A DNA stretch of 61,703 nucleotides from Zygnema cylindricum (Eukaryota > Streptophyta > Zygnematophyceae > Zygnematales > Zygnemataceae). This document shows positions 33,856 through 45,205 of the stretch, piece after piece; position 1 is the first letter of the stretch; each line of letters opens with the position of its first letter. The notes beneath the pieces are model-generated. The model made no database searches and had not been told where the DNA came from. It was given only the letters and a program-made list of their open reading frames with translations. Location: the NCBI GenBank assembly GCA_037447655.1, contig JBBHKE010002117.1, forward strand, positions 91,501 to 153,203. Direction: 5' to 3'. A program made the position numbers and the translations under genes.

Positions 33856-34566
33856 GACAAGAATTTAGGTCTAGAAGAACAAAATTTCATGTAAACTTTT
33901 CTTTACAGACAAGTAGTGGGAAGCCTAATCTATTTTATAAATTGTACCAAGCCGGATTTGGCTGCAACTGTAGGAGTGCTAATAGAAGACTTAAATGCTC
34001 CCACTAAGAGAGATTGGGAGGCAGCTAAGAGAGTCCTTAGATATTTGATAGGAACTAGGGATTTATGGTTGCATTTGGGTAGAGGGAATACTGACATCAC
34101 TACTTGGAGTGATGTCAGATATGGTGATGTTACGATGAGGAGATGTACTTCTAGATATGTATTATATGTGGGTGATGGAGGTTGTTGCTGGAGTAGCAAA
34201 CAGCAAAAGGTTATTGCTCAGTCCACCATGGAGGCTGAGTATATGGCCTCTTGCTCTGCTGTAAAAGAATTTATATGGGTCAAATCTTTGCTTGGTGAGC
34301 TTGGTCACCTTTAGAGTGGTGTGCAAAAAATTTTTTGTGATAATCAAGCAGCAATCACTATTGCTCCCAATCTTAAACATCATTTTAAAGCCAAACACAT
34401 GGACATAAGACTTAGCTTTGTTAGAGAGAAGGTAGAAAACAAAATAATTTGTTTAGAGTATAGACCAGATAGCGAGATGGTAGCAGACATGATGACCAAA
34501 CCAATGTTTTCCCCTAAGCTAATTTTTTGCAGGGAGAAGTGTGGTCTGAAATTAAAGAGTGACTAA
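33856..34566 (+). pseudogene. copia F RNase H
   Basis: 33916-34314: MGSLIYFINCTKPDLAATVG, ITTWSDVRYGD and TMEAEYMASCSAVKEF. A TAG at 34312 interrupts the sequence, which resumes at 34321-34566 with IFCDNQAAITIA and EMVADMMTKPMF. Highly similar in DNA to copia A1 RNase H at 1-561, so A and F share pol ancestry even though their LTR starts differ. Confidence 0.9.
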
Positions 34567-34579
34567 AAAATAAGGGGAG

Positions 34580-35513
34580 TGTATAAATTTATTGTTATTT
34601 TAGTATTTTTTAGGACTAAAATAAACTGTTGAAAAAAGGTAATTAATATTTCACTTCTCTATCTTAGTTATACTTTAAAGAGAGAGAGTAAGGATCAAAG
34701 GCAAACCATGGCTGCCGCCATATTTAGAAAGTTGCAAATTTTGAAGTAGATGATATTTCACCAAAATATTGCCTAAGTCCAGATTTTGAACCTCCGACCT
34801 CTAAATTCTCTACAGCCGGGCGCCTTAACCACTAAGACACTACGAAACGATACACGTGACGGATTTCAAAGATATATAAGCATTAACGAAACGGCTAATT
34901 AAAACCAAACTAACGAAAAAGAACAATTCATGCACGTACGCAAATATAAACCGTGGAAAATATGTTTTGATCGAACGGCCAACATTGTAGCCGCCACTCG
35001 AAATGAGATTTTGGCGTCATTATGAGGCAGCATCACGGGGTGCCACGTGGGGCCGCATTATTTGATACCAGAGAAGATGGGAGGAGGAACCATGGCTCCT
35101 AATTTGAGAGGTGTTACCTTGTAGACTATGTCGTACAATAGACGTACAATAAGTACATTGCCCATTATACCTTCTTGTATTATATAGTGTTCCTATTGGT
35201 CTAGGGTTTAGTAGTAGGTAGTCTTGAGTAGGCAAACCAAGACTTAAGGATATTCAGATACCTCTCTCTAGGAGAGCTTGTAAATATAAAGGTCATTTTT
35301 GACCAGCCATAATTTACTACTCGTGGAGCAAATTTGGAGATTCTTTTTGCTAACGACTCAAGGGAGTCTTGCCTTCATTGAGGTGAAGGTGGTCTGAGTT
35401 TTTTTCTGTCAATGTGACATATATTTTTGATGTAACACAAAGGGGTCAAGGTTATCCTAGAGGCTTCGTGTGAACTGCCTACCCTGAGGACCTATGGAGG
35501 TCTAAGAGTTACA
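34580..35513 (+). repeat. copia F 3' LTR (934 bp)
   Basis: Follows polypurine tract AATAAGGGGAG. Starts TGTATAAATTTATTG and ends AGAGTTACA. Intact outline; hairpin TGCTC-type decayed, GACTC-AAGG-GAGTC kept near 35356-35370. Confidence 0.92.
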
Positions 35514-35518
35514 CCTTT

Positions 35519-36321
35519 CCCCATCCGTCCCCTCCTGCAAATAGAAATTGAATGCTCTTTCCTCCTCTCCTAATATACATTTTGTTTTCCTGCACAAGTA
35601 TCATCCGGAACACTGTATTCCACTTCGATCAACTCTTAGTCATTTCCTGTTCTCGGTATACTATGTTCTCGTACTCATCTGGTAACTTCATGATGAGAGT
35701 GTTAACTTTCATCTTTATTGTACGTGTCCACCCGGCACTTTCCATCTCCATATACAAACAAGAAAGATCATTACTGTAATCAAATATCTTTCCTCCTTTA
35801 TAAGTGTAACTCATTAGCTTCTGCTCAACCAACTGGAGCTCCTGAATAGTACCTGCTCTATAGATCTCCACCAAACTCACCCACAACTCCTCGGCCTTGT
35901 AAATGTGATGTTGAAGGGTGGCCAAAGCTTGAGTGAGGTGCCTTAAAATGAAGTTCTTGGCAGCCATGTTTACGTCTTCCCACATTTGAGTATTGTTTTC
36001 CACGGTCTTCACAACCACCGCTTTTGGTGCCGTGGCAATAGGAGTGAGGGGTGACTCATTTCCTTTCCCCTTTTCGGACACACAGTTGTCCCCATCATCT
36101 GCCTCCTCCGTTGAAGCAGTCCCTACTGCATGAAACCTTACTCCTCCAAATCTTGGTGGAGTTCCCAAAAGTGGACGTTTCACTTGACCACTGACGATAT
36201 CCCTGTATAGTTTTTCGCACAAAACTCCCATCATCATGGCTTTCGAAAAGATGAACCCCTATCCATTGAAGGTGGGCACCCTAGAGGGTGGGCCCATAAC
36301 GTGCAATTCAGTGTCCTCCAT
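35519..36321 (-). pseudogene. copia C gag N-terminal part
   Basis: Minus strand. An ATG inside the LTR (36321) reads MEDTELHVMGPP through the primer site, then PSRVPTFNG and a TAG. The long open frame 35629-36237 follows: LCEKLYRDIVSGQVKRPLLG, AEELWVSLVEIYRAGTIQEL and MKLPDEYENIVYREQE, the Gag core. It continues to 35519, where copia F interrupts it. The rest of gag lies at 28334 downward. Confidence 0.88.
36287..36300 (-). other. copia C primer-binding site
   Basis: GTTATGGGCCCACC on the minus strand, 14-nt complement of the initiator tRNA-Met anticodon arm, adjoining the LTR end GAATTGCA. Confidence 0.88.
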
Positions 36322-37294
36322 TGGACTACACAATTCAGGAAGCCTCTACATAGTTTTAACTAACCCACTTCAAGCCACAACCAATTCTGCCCAAAAAGGC
36401 AAACTGATAGTCTGTAAAGACCCTTCTGCAGCGTGGACTTGCTTGAGTCCGTAGCAAAAAGAATCACTAAAAACAGCCAACTAGCCGATAAGTTATGAGC
36501 CGGCAAAAATGCCAATTTATACAAAGCTCTCTTAGACTACCTACCAGATTTTCCTAAGTCCTAAACCCCTCTCATTGCCCCTATTTACTGAAGTAAGAAC
36601 CAATCATATAACTGTAAAGTACAGAAAGGTACTACGGCCAATGTCCTTTCTGTACGGCTTGTGTACGACAAAGCCACTGAGTGGACGCGTGTCACCCTTC
36701 CACTCGTCCGTATGTTCCCCAAAATTCCTGCGACCAAATGTTATCCCTCCACGTGGCGTCACGTTATGCCAAGTTCATAAACGCCAAAATGACCATTCCG
36801 CGATCTAGGAAGTGATGTGTGCCGTCGGATTAAATCTGACATTAAATGTCGGCCGTCAAAACAAAATCCGATTCATTTGTTTCGTGCCAAATGACGTCCG
36901 CACTAAACTTTAACTAGTTCTATGTTCATTCGTCCATATTTTAGTTAATCAGTTTCAGTACCATACAATATTTTAAATATATATCAAACCCTATATATCC
37001 TAACGCACTTCTACAACACACTGGTTAGAGCTAACGGCTACGCCGCGCTCTACAGGTCGGAGGTTCGAGTCTTGCCAGACTCAACCTTTTGTTGAGAGTG
37101 ACTTAAGACACTCTTTAGTCCTATCTATGGAGTTGAGGTAGCCATGGCTCCATCACTCTCTCTCTCTCCTTCAGTAACAAAACAAGTATGGGGGCAAGAG
37201 AGAAGAGATGGAGGCAGGTTGCCTATATTTTTCTTATCTGTTTCCAATAAAATATTTACACCTAGAAAATAACCAAAAACTATTAATTTCAACA
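36302..37294 (-). repeat. copia C 5' LTR (993 bp)
   Basis: TGTTGAAATTAATAG...GAATTGCA on the minus strand, with intact TG...CA. The tRNA-like plus-strand block at 37021-37080 includes TGGTTAGAGC and GGTTCGAGTC. G-box near 36750-36756; GTAC motifs between about 36616 and 36668. Confidence 0.93.
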
Positions 37295-37390
37295 AAATCC
37301 CTCTTGTACACATAGATGCAAACTTAGGGAAGGAGGAGACATGCCAAATGAATGAATGCGGGCAAGTGAAGAAAAAGAAGATACTCCCCC
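37295..37390 (-). repeat. gypsy G LTR, outer piece
   Basis: Collinear with 16120-16222 after removal of copia C. Preceded on the minus strand by the purine tract AAGTAAGGGGGGG. Confidence 0.75.
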
Positions 37391-37454
37391 CCTTACTTCC
37401 CCCATGTCCCCATGAGGTGGGGAGAAAGGGGGTGGGCTGATATCTTGATTTCCC

Positions 37455-38180
37455 CCCCTCTTAGTCATTGGGACTAAGAAATTAAATGAGTTACTCCCGG
37501 AACTCGCAAGTTTTTGAGAACCACAGGGTAGAGGGTTGAGGACGAGAGTCCCACGTGGAGGGAAGGCATGACTGATGCCAACACTGGTTGCATTGATCGC
37601 AGACCAAAAAAAGACCCGACTGGGATGACAAAATGCAGGAGGAGGAACAAAAAGGGGGGTCGGCAAAATATTTCAATTAGAACGTTGGCTCGTCTTCCAA
37701 TCCCCAGAGGTGATTGGGGCCACATTGATTTTATTCTCCTTGATTTTGCGACCATCTTTTCCCTCCAATGTTAGAACACCCTTATTAAGAACCTCTACCA
37801 ATTTTAAAATCACTCGTCCCGCATAAATATCCAAGTGTCCTTTTTCTATTGCATCCGGTACACAAAATCCCCCGGCATAAATCGTCGTTGCCGTGGGACA
37901 ATATTCCGCTCCGGTGTTCTGAATACCATAGTTGGTCTCGGTGATGAGTTGCCTGCAAGTTCCCTATGGCAAGAGGCATTTCCCGGTGAAATACCTTGGC
38001 CCTGTCAGCAATCAGTTTCTCGACTGTCCCCTTGTTATCCATCTCACAAAGGACCACTGCTAGGGCCATGCAGCGCCAGGGAGAATGGGATGCCTTCCAA
38101 ACAAGATAAAATTGGAACTATAGGAGTGGAGGGATTCTTGCCGACTGAATTTGTATCCTATGGCAATCCAAGGAACCAGT
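37455..38180 (-). pseudogene. gypsy G integrase C-terminus with PHD-like zinc finger
   Basis: Minus strand, pieces in shifting frames. DRAKVFHREMPLAIGNLQAT at 38069-37970; RRFMPGDFVYRM near 37880 (the R-x-PGD-x-V integrase C-terminal motif); NKGVLTLEGKDGRKIKENKI near 37785-37730. Then at 37676-37491 comes a PHD-like finger: CSSSC, LVCDQCNQCWHQSCLP, WFSKTC. This fits C-x-C, C-x2-C, H-x2-C, W-x-[C]-x2-C, with the seventh ligand replaced by Ser. PHD fingers read histone H3 tails. In a retrotransposon this could steer integration to marked chromatin, as chromodomains do in chromoviruses (inference). Confidence 0.68.
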
Positions 38181-39100
38181 CTGTCCCACTCCCTTTAATC
38201 TTCTTCAACGACAAATTTCCGCGGTGACCGCTTCATTGTCTGTAGGCATCTTTCTGCCAAACCGTCGGCTTGAGGGTGGTCCCCGCTAGTCAACCGGTGG
38301 TCGATAAGGCACATTTTAAACAAGTTGGAGAATTCTCCCGCATATTCAGAGCCTTGGTCGCTCAGAACCTCTGTTGGTGCCCCGAATAAAGACAACACTC
38401 TCCGCAACAATGCATTTGCAATTGCCTAAGACTCCTTCCTAGGCAACACAACCAATTCTATCCATTTAAAAAAATGATCTATCATTACCAAAAAGAAGCG
38501 GTTCCCCCGTCTGCTAGTGGGGAGAGGGCCCAACAAATCCAGAGACCACAAGTAAAACATTCCTCTCCTGGGAAGAGAATGAAGTCCGGTCCCTCCCTTT
38601 TTGTCGAAGGTCGCTTTCACTCGGTCACAAGAAGGACTAATCTGCAGAATTGCATTGACTTAGGTCCTCAAACCGTGCCACCAGAACCATCCCGTAAAAG
38701 GAAAGTAGTCGGTTTCTTGAGAAAATGACCACATTGTTGGTGGAGGAAAAAAATAAGAGTTTCTCAGTCGAATGGGGGAGGAACCACTTTCCTCGTTCTA
38801 TCGGCCCACTTCCGGATTACAAAGCCCCCTTCCCATTCGTACGCCGCCATCTGGGTCTGTACTCGGGATAACTTAGCTCAAGAGTGATCGGGAAGTGGAG
38901 AACCTTGCTAGATGGATTAGAGGGAATCGGTGTCGTTCTAAATATCCTTACGTCCTGCCCTTATCGACGCCTGCCCCTCCACATCTGCAGAAAAGATTGC
39001 CAGCTCCCCCCCAAATCGAGGGAGCCACAAAAAGGCAGAGGAGGCCTGAATAAGCCCCACACCTATTTCGGAATCCTCATCGTAACGGGCCCCGGTAGAA
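38181..39100 (-). pseudogene. gypsy G integrase core
   Basis: Minus strand. SLDLLGPLPTSRRGNRFFLV at 38426-38620 carries the first catalytic Asp. At 38195-38410, FGAPTEVLSDQGSEYAGEFS carries the second Asp and HPQADGLAERCLQTMKR the Glu, so the D-D-E triad is visible. An N-terminal zinc-binding region is expected at 38620-38800 but only a Cys-containing remnant is visible. A stop separates the two core halves. Confidence 0.88.
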
Positions 39101-40260
39101 TCTCGGGTGGAAGGATCCACATTTCAGCTAAGTCTGTCGGCGTTCCCATGAATTTCCCCTACCTGGTAGATTATGTTGAAATCATATTCCTGTAGTATTA
39201 ACACCCATCTCGCCAGCTTGCCTGTTAACTTACTATTTTTCCTGATCCACTTAAGCGGTTGGTGATCCGTAATCAACATGAAATAAACTCCTTAAAGATA
39301 TGGTTAGAAATGTTAGATCGCCTAGACTGCGACAAGCAACTCCTGGTGATAGCTTCTGTAATTCCCTATGCTCTGTTATTGCTTCGGCTAGCATTAGCCA
39401 CCACATACTCTGCCCTGGAGTTATCCAATTAAGCAAAAACCGCTCCCTATCCAAACCTACTCCAATTACTGTGAAGGAGAAAAGGCCTCAGGTGATCGAG
39501 CATTCGGAGCACGCGGTAATGCTTAAGGGAACCCTTTAAAAACTGTAATGAAATCTCCTGTTCCTCCGCCCATTTCCACTCTTGGTCCTTCTGCAATAAC
39601 CGGTTTAAAGGTTGGGCATGACTTCTAAACCTGGAAATAAATCTCCTACAGTAGTTGGCCAGGCCTAAGAACGTGCAAAGAGCAAAGACGTCTTGCAGAG
39701 GAGGCAGGGCATCAAGGGCTGCCACGTTGACCATATGGGGACCCACAGTCCCGAGGGTAACCTCATGTCTAAGGTAAATATTTTTCTTAACCCCAAAAAT
39801 TCTTATACCCGGGTGACATTTCAAGCTTGCTGCTTCGAGGGACAGGTGGACGATCTATATGTGCTCCAAGTGTTCCTTAAAGGTGTTAGAGAAGATAATC
39901 ACATCGTCGATATAGCACCGGGCACTGTTGATTCCCTTGAGCGCCTCGTCCATTGCTCGCTGGAATTTGGCTCGTGCATTCTTTAGTCCGAATGGCATGT
40001 AGAGCCACTCATACAACCTAGACCCCGCCCAAAACGTTGTCCTCTCCCGGTGCTTCAACTCCATCTCGATTTGGTGGAACCAATTCTTCATATCTAGCGT
40101 GGAATAGATTGTGGCCCTGGCCAGGGAGTTGAAGATCTCTTCCGGGGTTGGCATGGTGCAGCGGTCAAATAATGTTGTTATGTTGAGCATGTTGTAGTCC
40201 CCACACATCCAAAAATCTATAGTTCTTCTAGACGAGTCCTTCTTAGGTGGGAGAATTGTT
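39101..40260 (-). pseudogene. gypsy G reverse transcriptase and RNase H
   Basis: Minus strand. RT at 39855-40208: MCGDYNMLNITTLFDRCTMP, TIYSTLDMKNWFHQIEM with one catalytic Asp, YMPFGLKNARAKFQRAMDEA, and CYIDDVIIFS, a YIDD box. Thumb at 39447-39824: FLGLANYCRRFISRFRSHAQ. RNase H near 39190-39270: TDHQPLKWIRKN and KLTGKLARWVLILQEY. Order RT-RH-IN places it in Ty3/gypsy. Many indels. Confidence 0.9.
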
Positions 40261-42600
40261 GGGGATGCAAACCGATGGAGTCTTGTACTTTCCTACACCA
40301 ATCTTGCTTCAGCCAAGGTTTGTACCTTTGTCGTGATGCATTCATTTTCCTTGAAGCTGATGAGGTATTGCTTCTGCCAAACGGATGCCGTCTCATCTAT
40401 CAAATCAATCCGAAAAGGGGTCCCTTTGTAAATGCCAACGTTGATATCAGACCATGAAAACACCTGCTTGTTTTCCTTTAAGAATTTGGAGAGTCAGGCC
40501 TTCTGTTGAGGGTCTAGCTGCTCCCCGAAGGTCCGATCCATCTTCCCGGGTTACACCGCTGCCCATGCTTTCGCTGGTCTGCCCCATCGGGAGTTGTCAA
40601 ATTCCAACCTTACACGTGGATCTTCTTCTCCACGTACTGTTACGACATTGTGGCTAACAACTTGCGCTAAGCTATCCCTTTTGGAGCCATGCCCCCCCCC
40701 CCACCGAGGAAACCTTTGGATCAGGTGTGATGCTAGAAGGTGAAATTTTTAAGTACTTTCTCCTTGCCTCTCTCCCCCCCTCAAGCTGCAATGTGGCCTG
40801 CATCACCAGCAATTTTGGAGCTTAAACGTACCTAGTCCTAGCCTACGAGGACTGAAGAGTGGATAAGGCTAGAGAATGCTTTAAGACCCAGAAGATGGAA
40901 ATCAGATCCATGCTTTGTCCTATTAAGCTGCACCTCTGGATGTATAAAATACATGGTGCGGCCGTTGTCGCAGGTTGGATCCCATAGCTTGTTATCATTT
41001 TTCGATGTTTGGTGTTGTCGGGCTTTAGTCGTGCTATCATATATCATTCGCGATCTTCCTTTACTGTATGCGTGGCCGTGTGGGAAATAGACTAGGGTTG
41101 GAAGTGCTCATCTTTGGGCCCCTATTTTATTGCAACGGAAGAACGGGGGCTTGTTAGCTGTGGTCACAGGTGTGGCCATTCGCCCCTTCCCCACAATGTG
41201 TTCGACCATAATTTTCGGGTCTGGAACCTGTTTGGCCAATAGTTGTTTTAAGATTAAGAGCGGAACCAGGTTGGTCCAATTAGCTCTAACTCTATGTGCC
41301 CGGGATCCCATTTGGGTTGCATCAAAAACTAACGATGCCCCCAAAATTTGCGTGATCTGTTTCCAGCTGCTGGCAACAGGTTTCTTTTTGTCATCTATCA
41401 GGTGAACATTTTCGAATACGTACCCTAGTGGCGTTTACTGTTTGTGTTGTATTTTTGAGATTCAATCTGGAAGAAAATTCTACTTTGGCTATCTTGGTAT
41501 CCTTTACCTTGTCTTACTAAGGAGTATCTTTGACAAGGCCAGCCAGCCATCACAAGATCCACCCTCCCCAGACTTTCTACATGAGAGTTCATAATGTTGT
41601 CCACATTCTGGGGTAGTTTCCTGTGAGAGTCAAAATGGAGGACACGAGTAGTTACTGCGGATACTGTTGGTAAAGTTGTTGCAGACGATGCTCACTGAGA
41701 GCCCGAGCTGCTGGTGCTATTTCTACTGCTATATAGTCCTCCACTTGGTATCTTTCATTTTGAATTGTTTCTAGGTTAGAACTAATTCCAAAAAATAGAG
41801 ATAATATTCAGAGTCCTGTTTTGGGAACCATCAATGACACCACTTGTTGGTTAAATCTCTTGTTGTCATTATGGACATATGATTGTTTTGACCAAAGATA
41901 CGTTGTGTTGTCGGGTATAATTGTTGCAAAAGTTTGGTTTACCTCCCGCCGAATTTTAGCTACTTATAATAGTCTTTCTTGGTATTCCTTTTCCCATCAC
42001 TTCGAAATAGGGAATTGCTAGATTGCCTCGGATATATCGGTTGAGCTGGCAAAAAGATATGCCAGAGTGGTTTTGGCATTCACACGATAACACCTAGACA
42101 CCGGAACAACAGTCATTCCCGTATTCCACAATGTTAAGGGAACCACCACCTTCGTTCCCTCAGGATCCTCAAGATCTCGGACGGTAAACTGTTCTATTCA
42201 GATGCTCAACCCCATGTTCAGCTATGTCCACGTAGCCATCCCCAACAAAATTTCAAACTACTTACGCTCCACCACTAGGAAGGGGAGTTGAATTCGAACA
42301 TGTTAGCCCACTTCATCGGAGAATTCGATTGTCATACCTTTAATAATCCCATGGACAGGTTGGCTTCCACAGCTAAACGTGCTCAAACAAATGTCGCTTG
42401 GGCAAATATCAGGTCAGAGTTCCTTTGGCATCTATTGCAAAGCCGAAGTGGTTATCAGGTTAGGGAGTGCCCCGGTATCGACCACGACGTCTTGATATCC
42501 TCCGTATCCGTTGAGTATGAAGTTTCATGTTTGATTCAGGACAAGAGCCACCGACAAAGCCTTGTAATCCCTATCCGCAATAGGAGTCATTGCTTCTGAG
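40261..42600 (-). pseudogene. gypsy G protease and PR-RT connecting region
   Basis: Minus strand. A retropepsin active site DVVVDTGALPNLITT is readable at about 42490-42446 with D-T-G-A intact, followed by VGYHVRIQLPFLVVERK near 42290. The 1.8 kb between this and the RT (40261-42050) is heavily broken and I see no further domain in it. Confidence 0.72.
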
Positions 42601-44160
42601 GACAGGAAGGGTGTCTCGGCAGGTGTGCCAGAGCAGCTTTTTCTATTCCCAAGTGAATTTCTTCCCCCAAGGACTGAATGAGGAGGTTTTTTGGCAAGTT
42701 ATGGGAGGAAGCCAAGGTTTTCACGTGGATGAGAGCGAATGGCATAAGGTGTCATACCAACATAATTGCTAGATTGGAGGATGGAGGTTGAGTTTCAAGC
42801 GGTAAAATTGGTTCTTCCGGTTTTTCTTGATCCTCCTTTCCGCCTTCCTCACTTTCGTCATCAAAATCGGCGGTCGGAGGTGTGCCCAGGAGGTTTGTCT
42901 ACTGGTCATTCTCGTTCAGCAAGATACCTCTCAAACCATTCCTAATCGCTTTGTTTGTCCAAGGCCTCTTTTTCCAATCGTTTTTACTAATCCGCCTGAA
43001 AATGTTCGAAACCTAGTGGCGGTTTCGGTTGCGGTGGTGGAGGCGGTTGTGTAGGCTTAAGGACGAGGCCGACGTTAGTGTTCAAGTTTACCGCCCTGGG
43101 AATAAAAGATCGAGGTCGAGTCACTTTCCTGCTATGGTCCTTTTGGTCTATTTTTTGCTATTTTTTTCTTTCCTCCGAGGTCAAATCGCGTAGCTGCCGG
43201 CAATTGTCCCCCACTCACACATTTCAGGCTCCGGAAATCGAAGTGTGAGCATGGTGGGCTTTAGGAGCTTAAATATCCCACCCCATTAAATAATCGTCGT
43301 CTCCACCCGCCGTGGCTTCTTGCTCAAGCTCAGCTAGCTTCTACAACAACTTCTGTTTTTTCTTTTGGAGTTTTTGAGCGGCCATCAATGCGAAGCCCAA
43401 GTTGAAGATCCTAAACGCAGGGCTTCCAACTCAACAGCCATTGCGGCGAATTGTTGACTTTGCTGCTAGATGATATTCTTTGGGGTGAGTCTTGCCTGAC
43501 CTATTGGTGCTCGTTCTGGCTCATCCATTGTTCGACGCCCCCATGGGTACAAGAGCTAGAGGGGAAGAGGGATTGGTGTCGTTTCTCCTCCACCTGTGAA
43601 TAAAGCGTATTGCATCATTTCTATAGGAACCCCATTCTTGCAGAAACACTGCCCCTCTTTCTGTCCTAAGAAACCACAGGCTTCACATTTGAAGCCCTTG
43701 GTGGTATATTTACTTCTCAGCTCATTGGAGATTCAAGCATCATCGAATTTTGGGAGTTTGATTTGTCTCAACAGGGATTAAGACATCTTCGCGTTCTCAG
43801 ATCGGGGTGTGGGCCAGTAGGTTTCTTTATCGAGAAGTTTCTTTTCTCCCCTTTCCCCTCTCTGACTGCGTTCTTGCTGCCTATGGGTCCTTTCCGCTCA
43901 CTCCTTTTCAAATTCAATTTACTTTATTACCAATTCCAGTTTAACTTTCCTCTGACAGTGTTTCCAACCTTCACCTGCTTGCTGACAATTTAGACAATTG
44001 TACAGTAAAACTTTTTCGTCTGCCCCCATGGCATGTTCGTGCCCTTTCTCCGCCTCTTGCTTCCCTTACGCTTCCGCAAAGCTTGTAGTTTAGCTTGTTC
44101 CTCCTATTGCAAAGACGTTTCTTCAGCAAACCTTGCAAAGTTAGCTCTGGCCTTGCTTGT
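42601..44160 (-). pseudogene. gypsy G gag remnant
   Basis: Minus strand. Lys/Glu-rich coiled-coil-like KLQALRKREGKQEAEKGHEH near 44090-44020, then NCLNCQQAGEGWKHC (44000-43960) with spaced Cys/His. A second Cys-rich stretch lies near 43730-43640 (GFKCEACGFLG-like across frames, then CFCKNGVPIEMMQYALFTGG). Pro-rich PPPPPQPKP near 43040. The position upstream of protease makes Gag the best guess. No canonical CCHC knuckle. Truncated at 44160 by the copia A LTR. Confidence 0.55.
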
Positions 44161-45205
44161 TGAAACTCTGAGACCTCCATAAGTCCTCAGAGTGGACAGC
44201 TTCCAAGAGGCCTCTAGGATAACCCTGACCCCTTTGTGTTTCAGCAAAAATAACTGCCACCTTGGCAGACAAAAACTCTTACCAACTTCACCCCTTTGAA
44301 GAGAAGACTCCCTTGAGTCGATAGCAAAAAGAATCTCTGAATTCGCTCCCCTGAGCAGTAAGTTATGGAGGGTCAAAGTTGACCTTTTGTACAGAAGGTC
44401 TTTGGGAGAGAGGATCCTATCTCCTAATTTTTCTAAGTCCTATCTCTCTCACATACTCTATCTGTTGATGTACGGAACCAATCAGATGTCTCCTCCGTAC
44501 ACAAAAGTACAGTCGCCGATGTACTTTATGTACGGAAATTGTACAACATGGCCTAAATGTCGACACATGTCATATCCGGATTCGGTGCCGTAATCTCCGG
44601 AGATACCACGATCCAATATAATTTCGCCACGTGTCATACGATGTGGCCATGCCAACAAACCGCCGAATTCTTCTTCCGAGATCTCGGCTTTAATTCTGGT
44701 CGTCCGATTAAATTCACATTTGATCGGAGCCGTAATAAATACATGCGCGGTATTTGTTTCGCTTACGAAATCAATGTGCGGTATTGATTTCTTGTCCGTA
44801 CCGCAATTCGTACTTTTACACTACCGGTTCTATGTATCCCGTAAACAATTATAGTTAAATGATTTATCCTACGTAATAATGTTTAAATAGATATCAAACT
44901 AAATAGTACGTAATACTACTTCTAGACTTAACGCCTAAGGTTACCGGCTACCGGTAGCTTGCCGGTCGGTAGGTACCATGTTCAAACTCGTGGCCGCCGC
45001 ATATATATTTTTACTTAATAAACCCCAAATATATATTTCCCGTAAACCTCAGGATAGCCTAGGTAGCCATGGCTCTAGCTTCCTCTCCAATTTCTTAGTG
45101 ACTGCGACAAGTTTGAGAGTTGGAGAGAGAAGTTAGAGGTAGACAGCCTCGGCTTCTTTCTTATTTTTGACCTAGAAAATACTTAAAAAACTATTAATTT
45201 CTACA
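44161..45205 (-). repeat. copia A LTR (1045 bp) between gypsy G gag and copia L pol
   Basis: Complete LTR from TGTAGAAATT (45205) to CAGAGTTTCA (44161) on the minus strand, matching 575-1620 and 60649-61690. Flanks CTTGT and TTTGC do not form a duplication. Upstream of it, in place of RNase H end and polypurine tract, is copia L pol cut in the motif DWEAA. So it marks a deletion or recombination junction rather than a clean solo LTR. Confidence 0.88.

Larger units (their letters stand above)
28340..35513 (+). mobile_element. copia F, nested in copia C gag
   Basis: The 5' LTR begins TGTAGAAATTAATGG at 28340; the 3' LTR ends TTACA at 35513. CTTTC lies at 28335-28339 and again at 35515-35519, one base after the LTR end. 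Removing F rejoins C gag through WGKDSKKMYKRERDQYGG, allowing for a 1-bp ambiguity at the junction. The 5' LTR carries solo LTR H. All coding domains are decayed. Confidence 0.9.
17584..37299 (-). mobile_element. copia C, 19.7 kb including nested E, F and H
   Basis: LTRs 17589-18585 and 36302-37294 are both on the minus strand and are flanked by the identical 5-bp duplication AAATC at 17584-17588 and 37295-37299. Remove E (20501-26700) and F (28340 to about 35514) and the pieces join into one copia order: 5' LTR, primer site, gag, protease, integrase, RT, RNase H, polypurine tract, 3' LTR. The net element is about 6.3 kb. It has inserted into a gypsy G LTR. Stops in gag, protease and pol make it inactive. 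Confidence 0.92.
37295..44160 (-). mobile_element. Ty3/gypsy G element, decayed, 5' end missing
   Basis: Minus strand, order gag-PR-RT-RH-IN, the gypsy order, as opposed to copia elsewhere. The 3' LTR is 37390-37295 continued at 17588-17474. The 5' end is cut at 44160 by a copia A LTR. Integrase carries a C-terminal PHD-like finger rather than a recognisable chromodomain. Frequent stops and frameshifts. Confidence 0.88.

Noticed and set aside
44161-45205. Clean solo LTR of copia A
   Set aside because: Flanking five bases (CTTGT and TTTGC) do not match, and different elements lie on each side, so a junction by deletion or recombination fits better.
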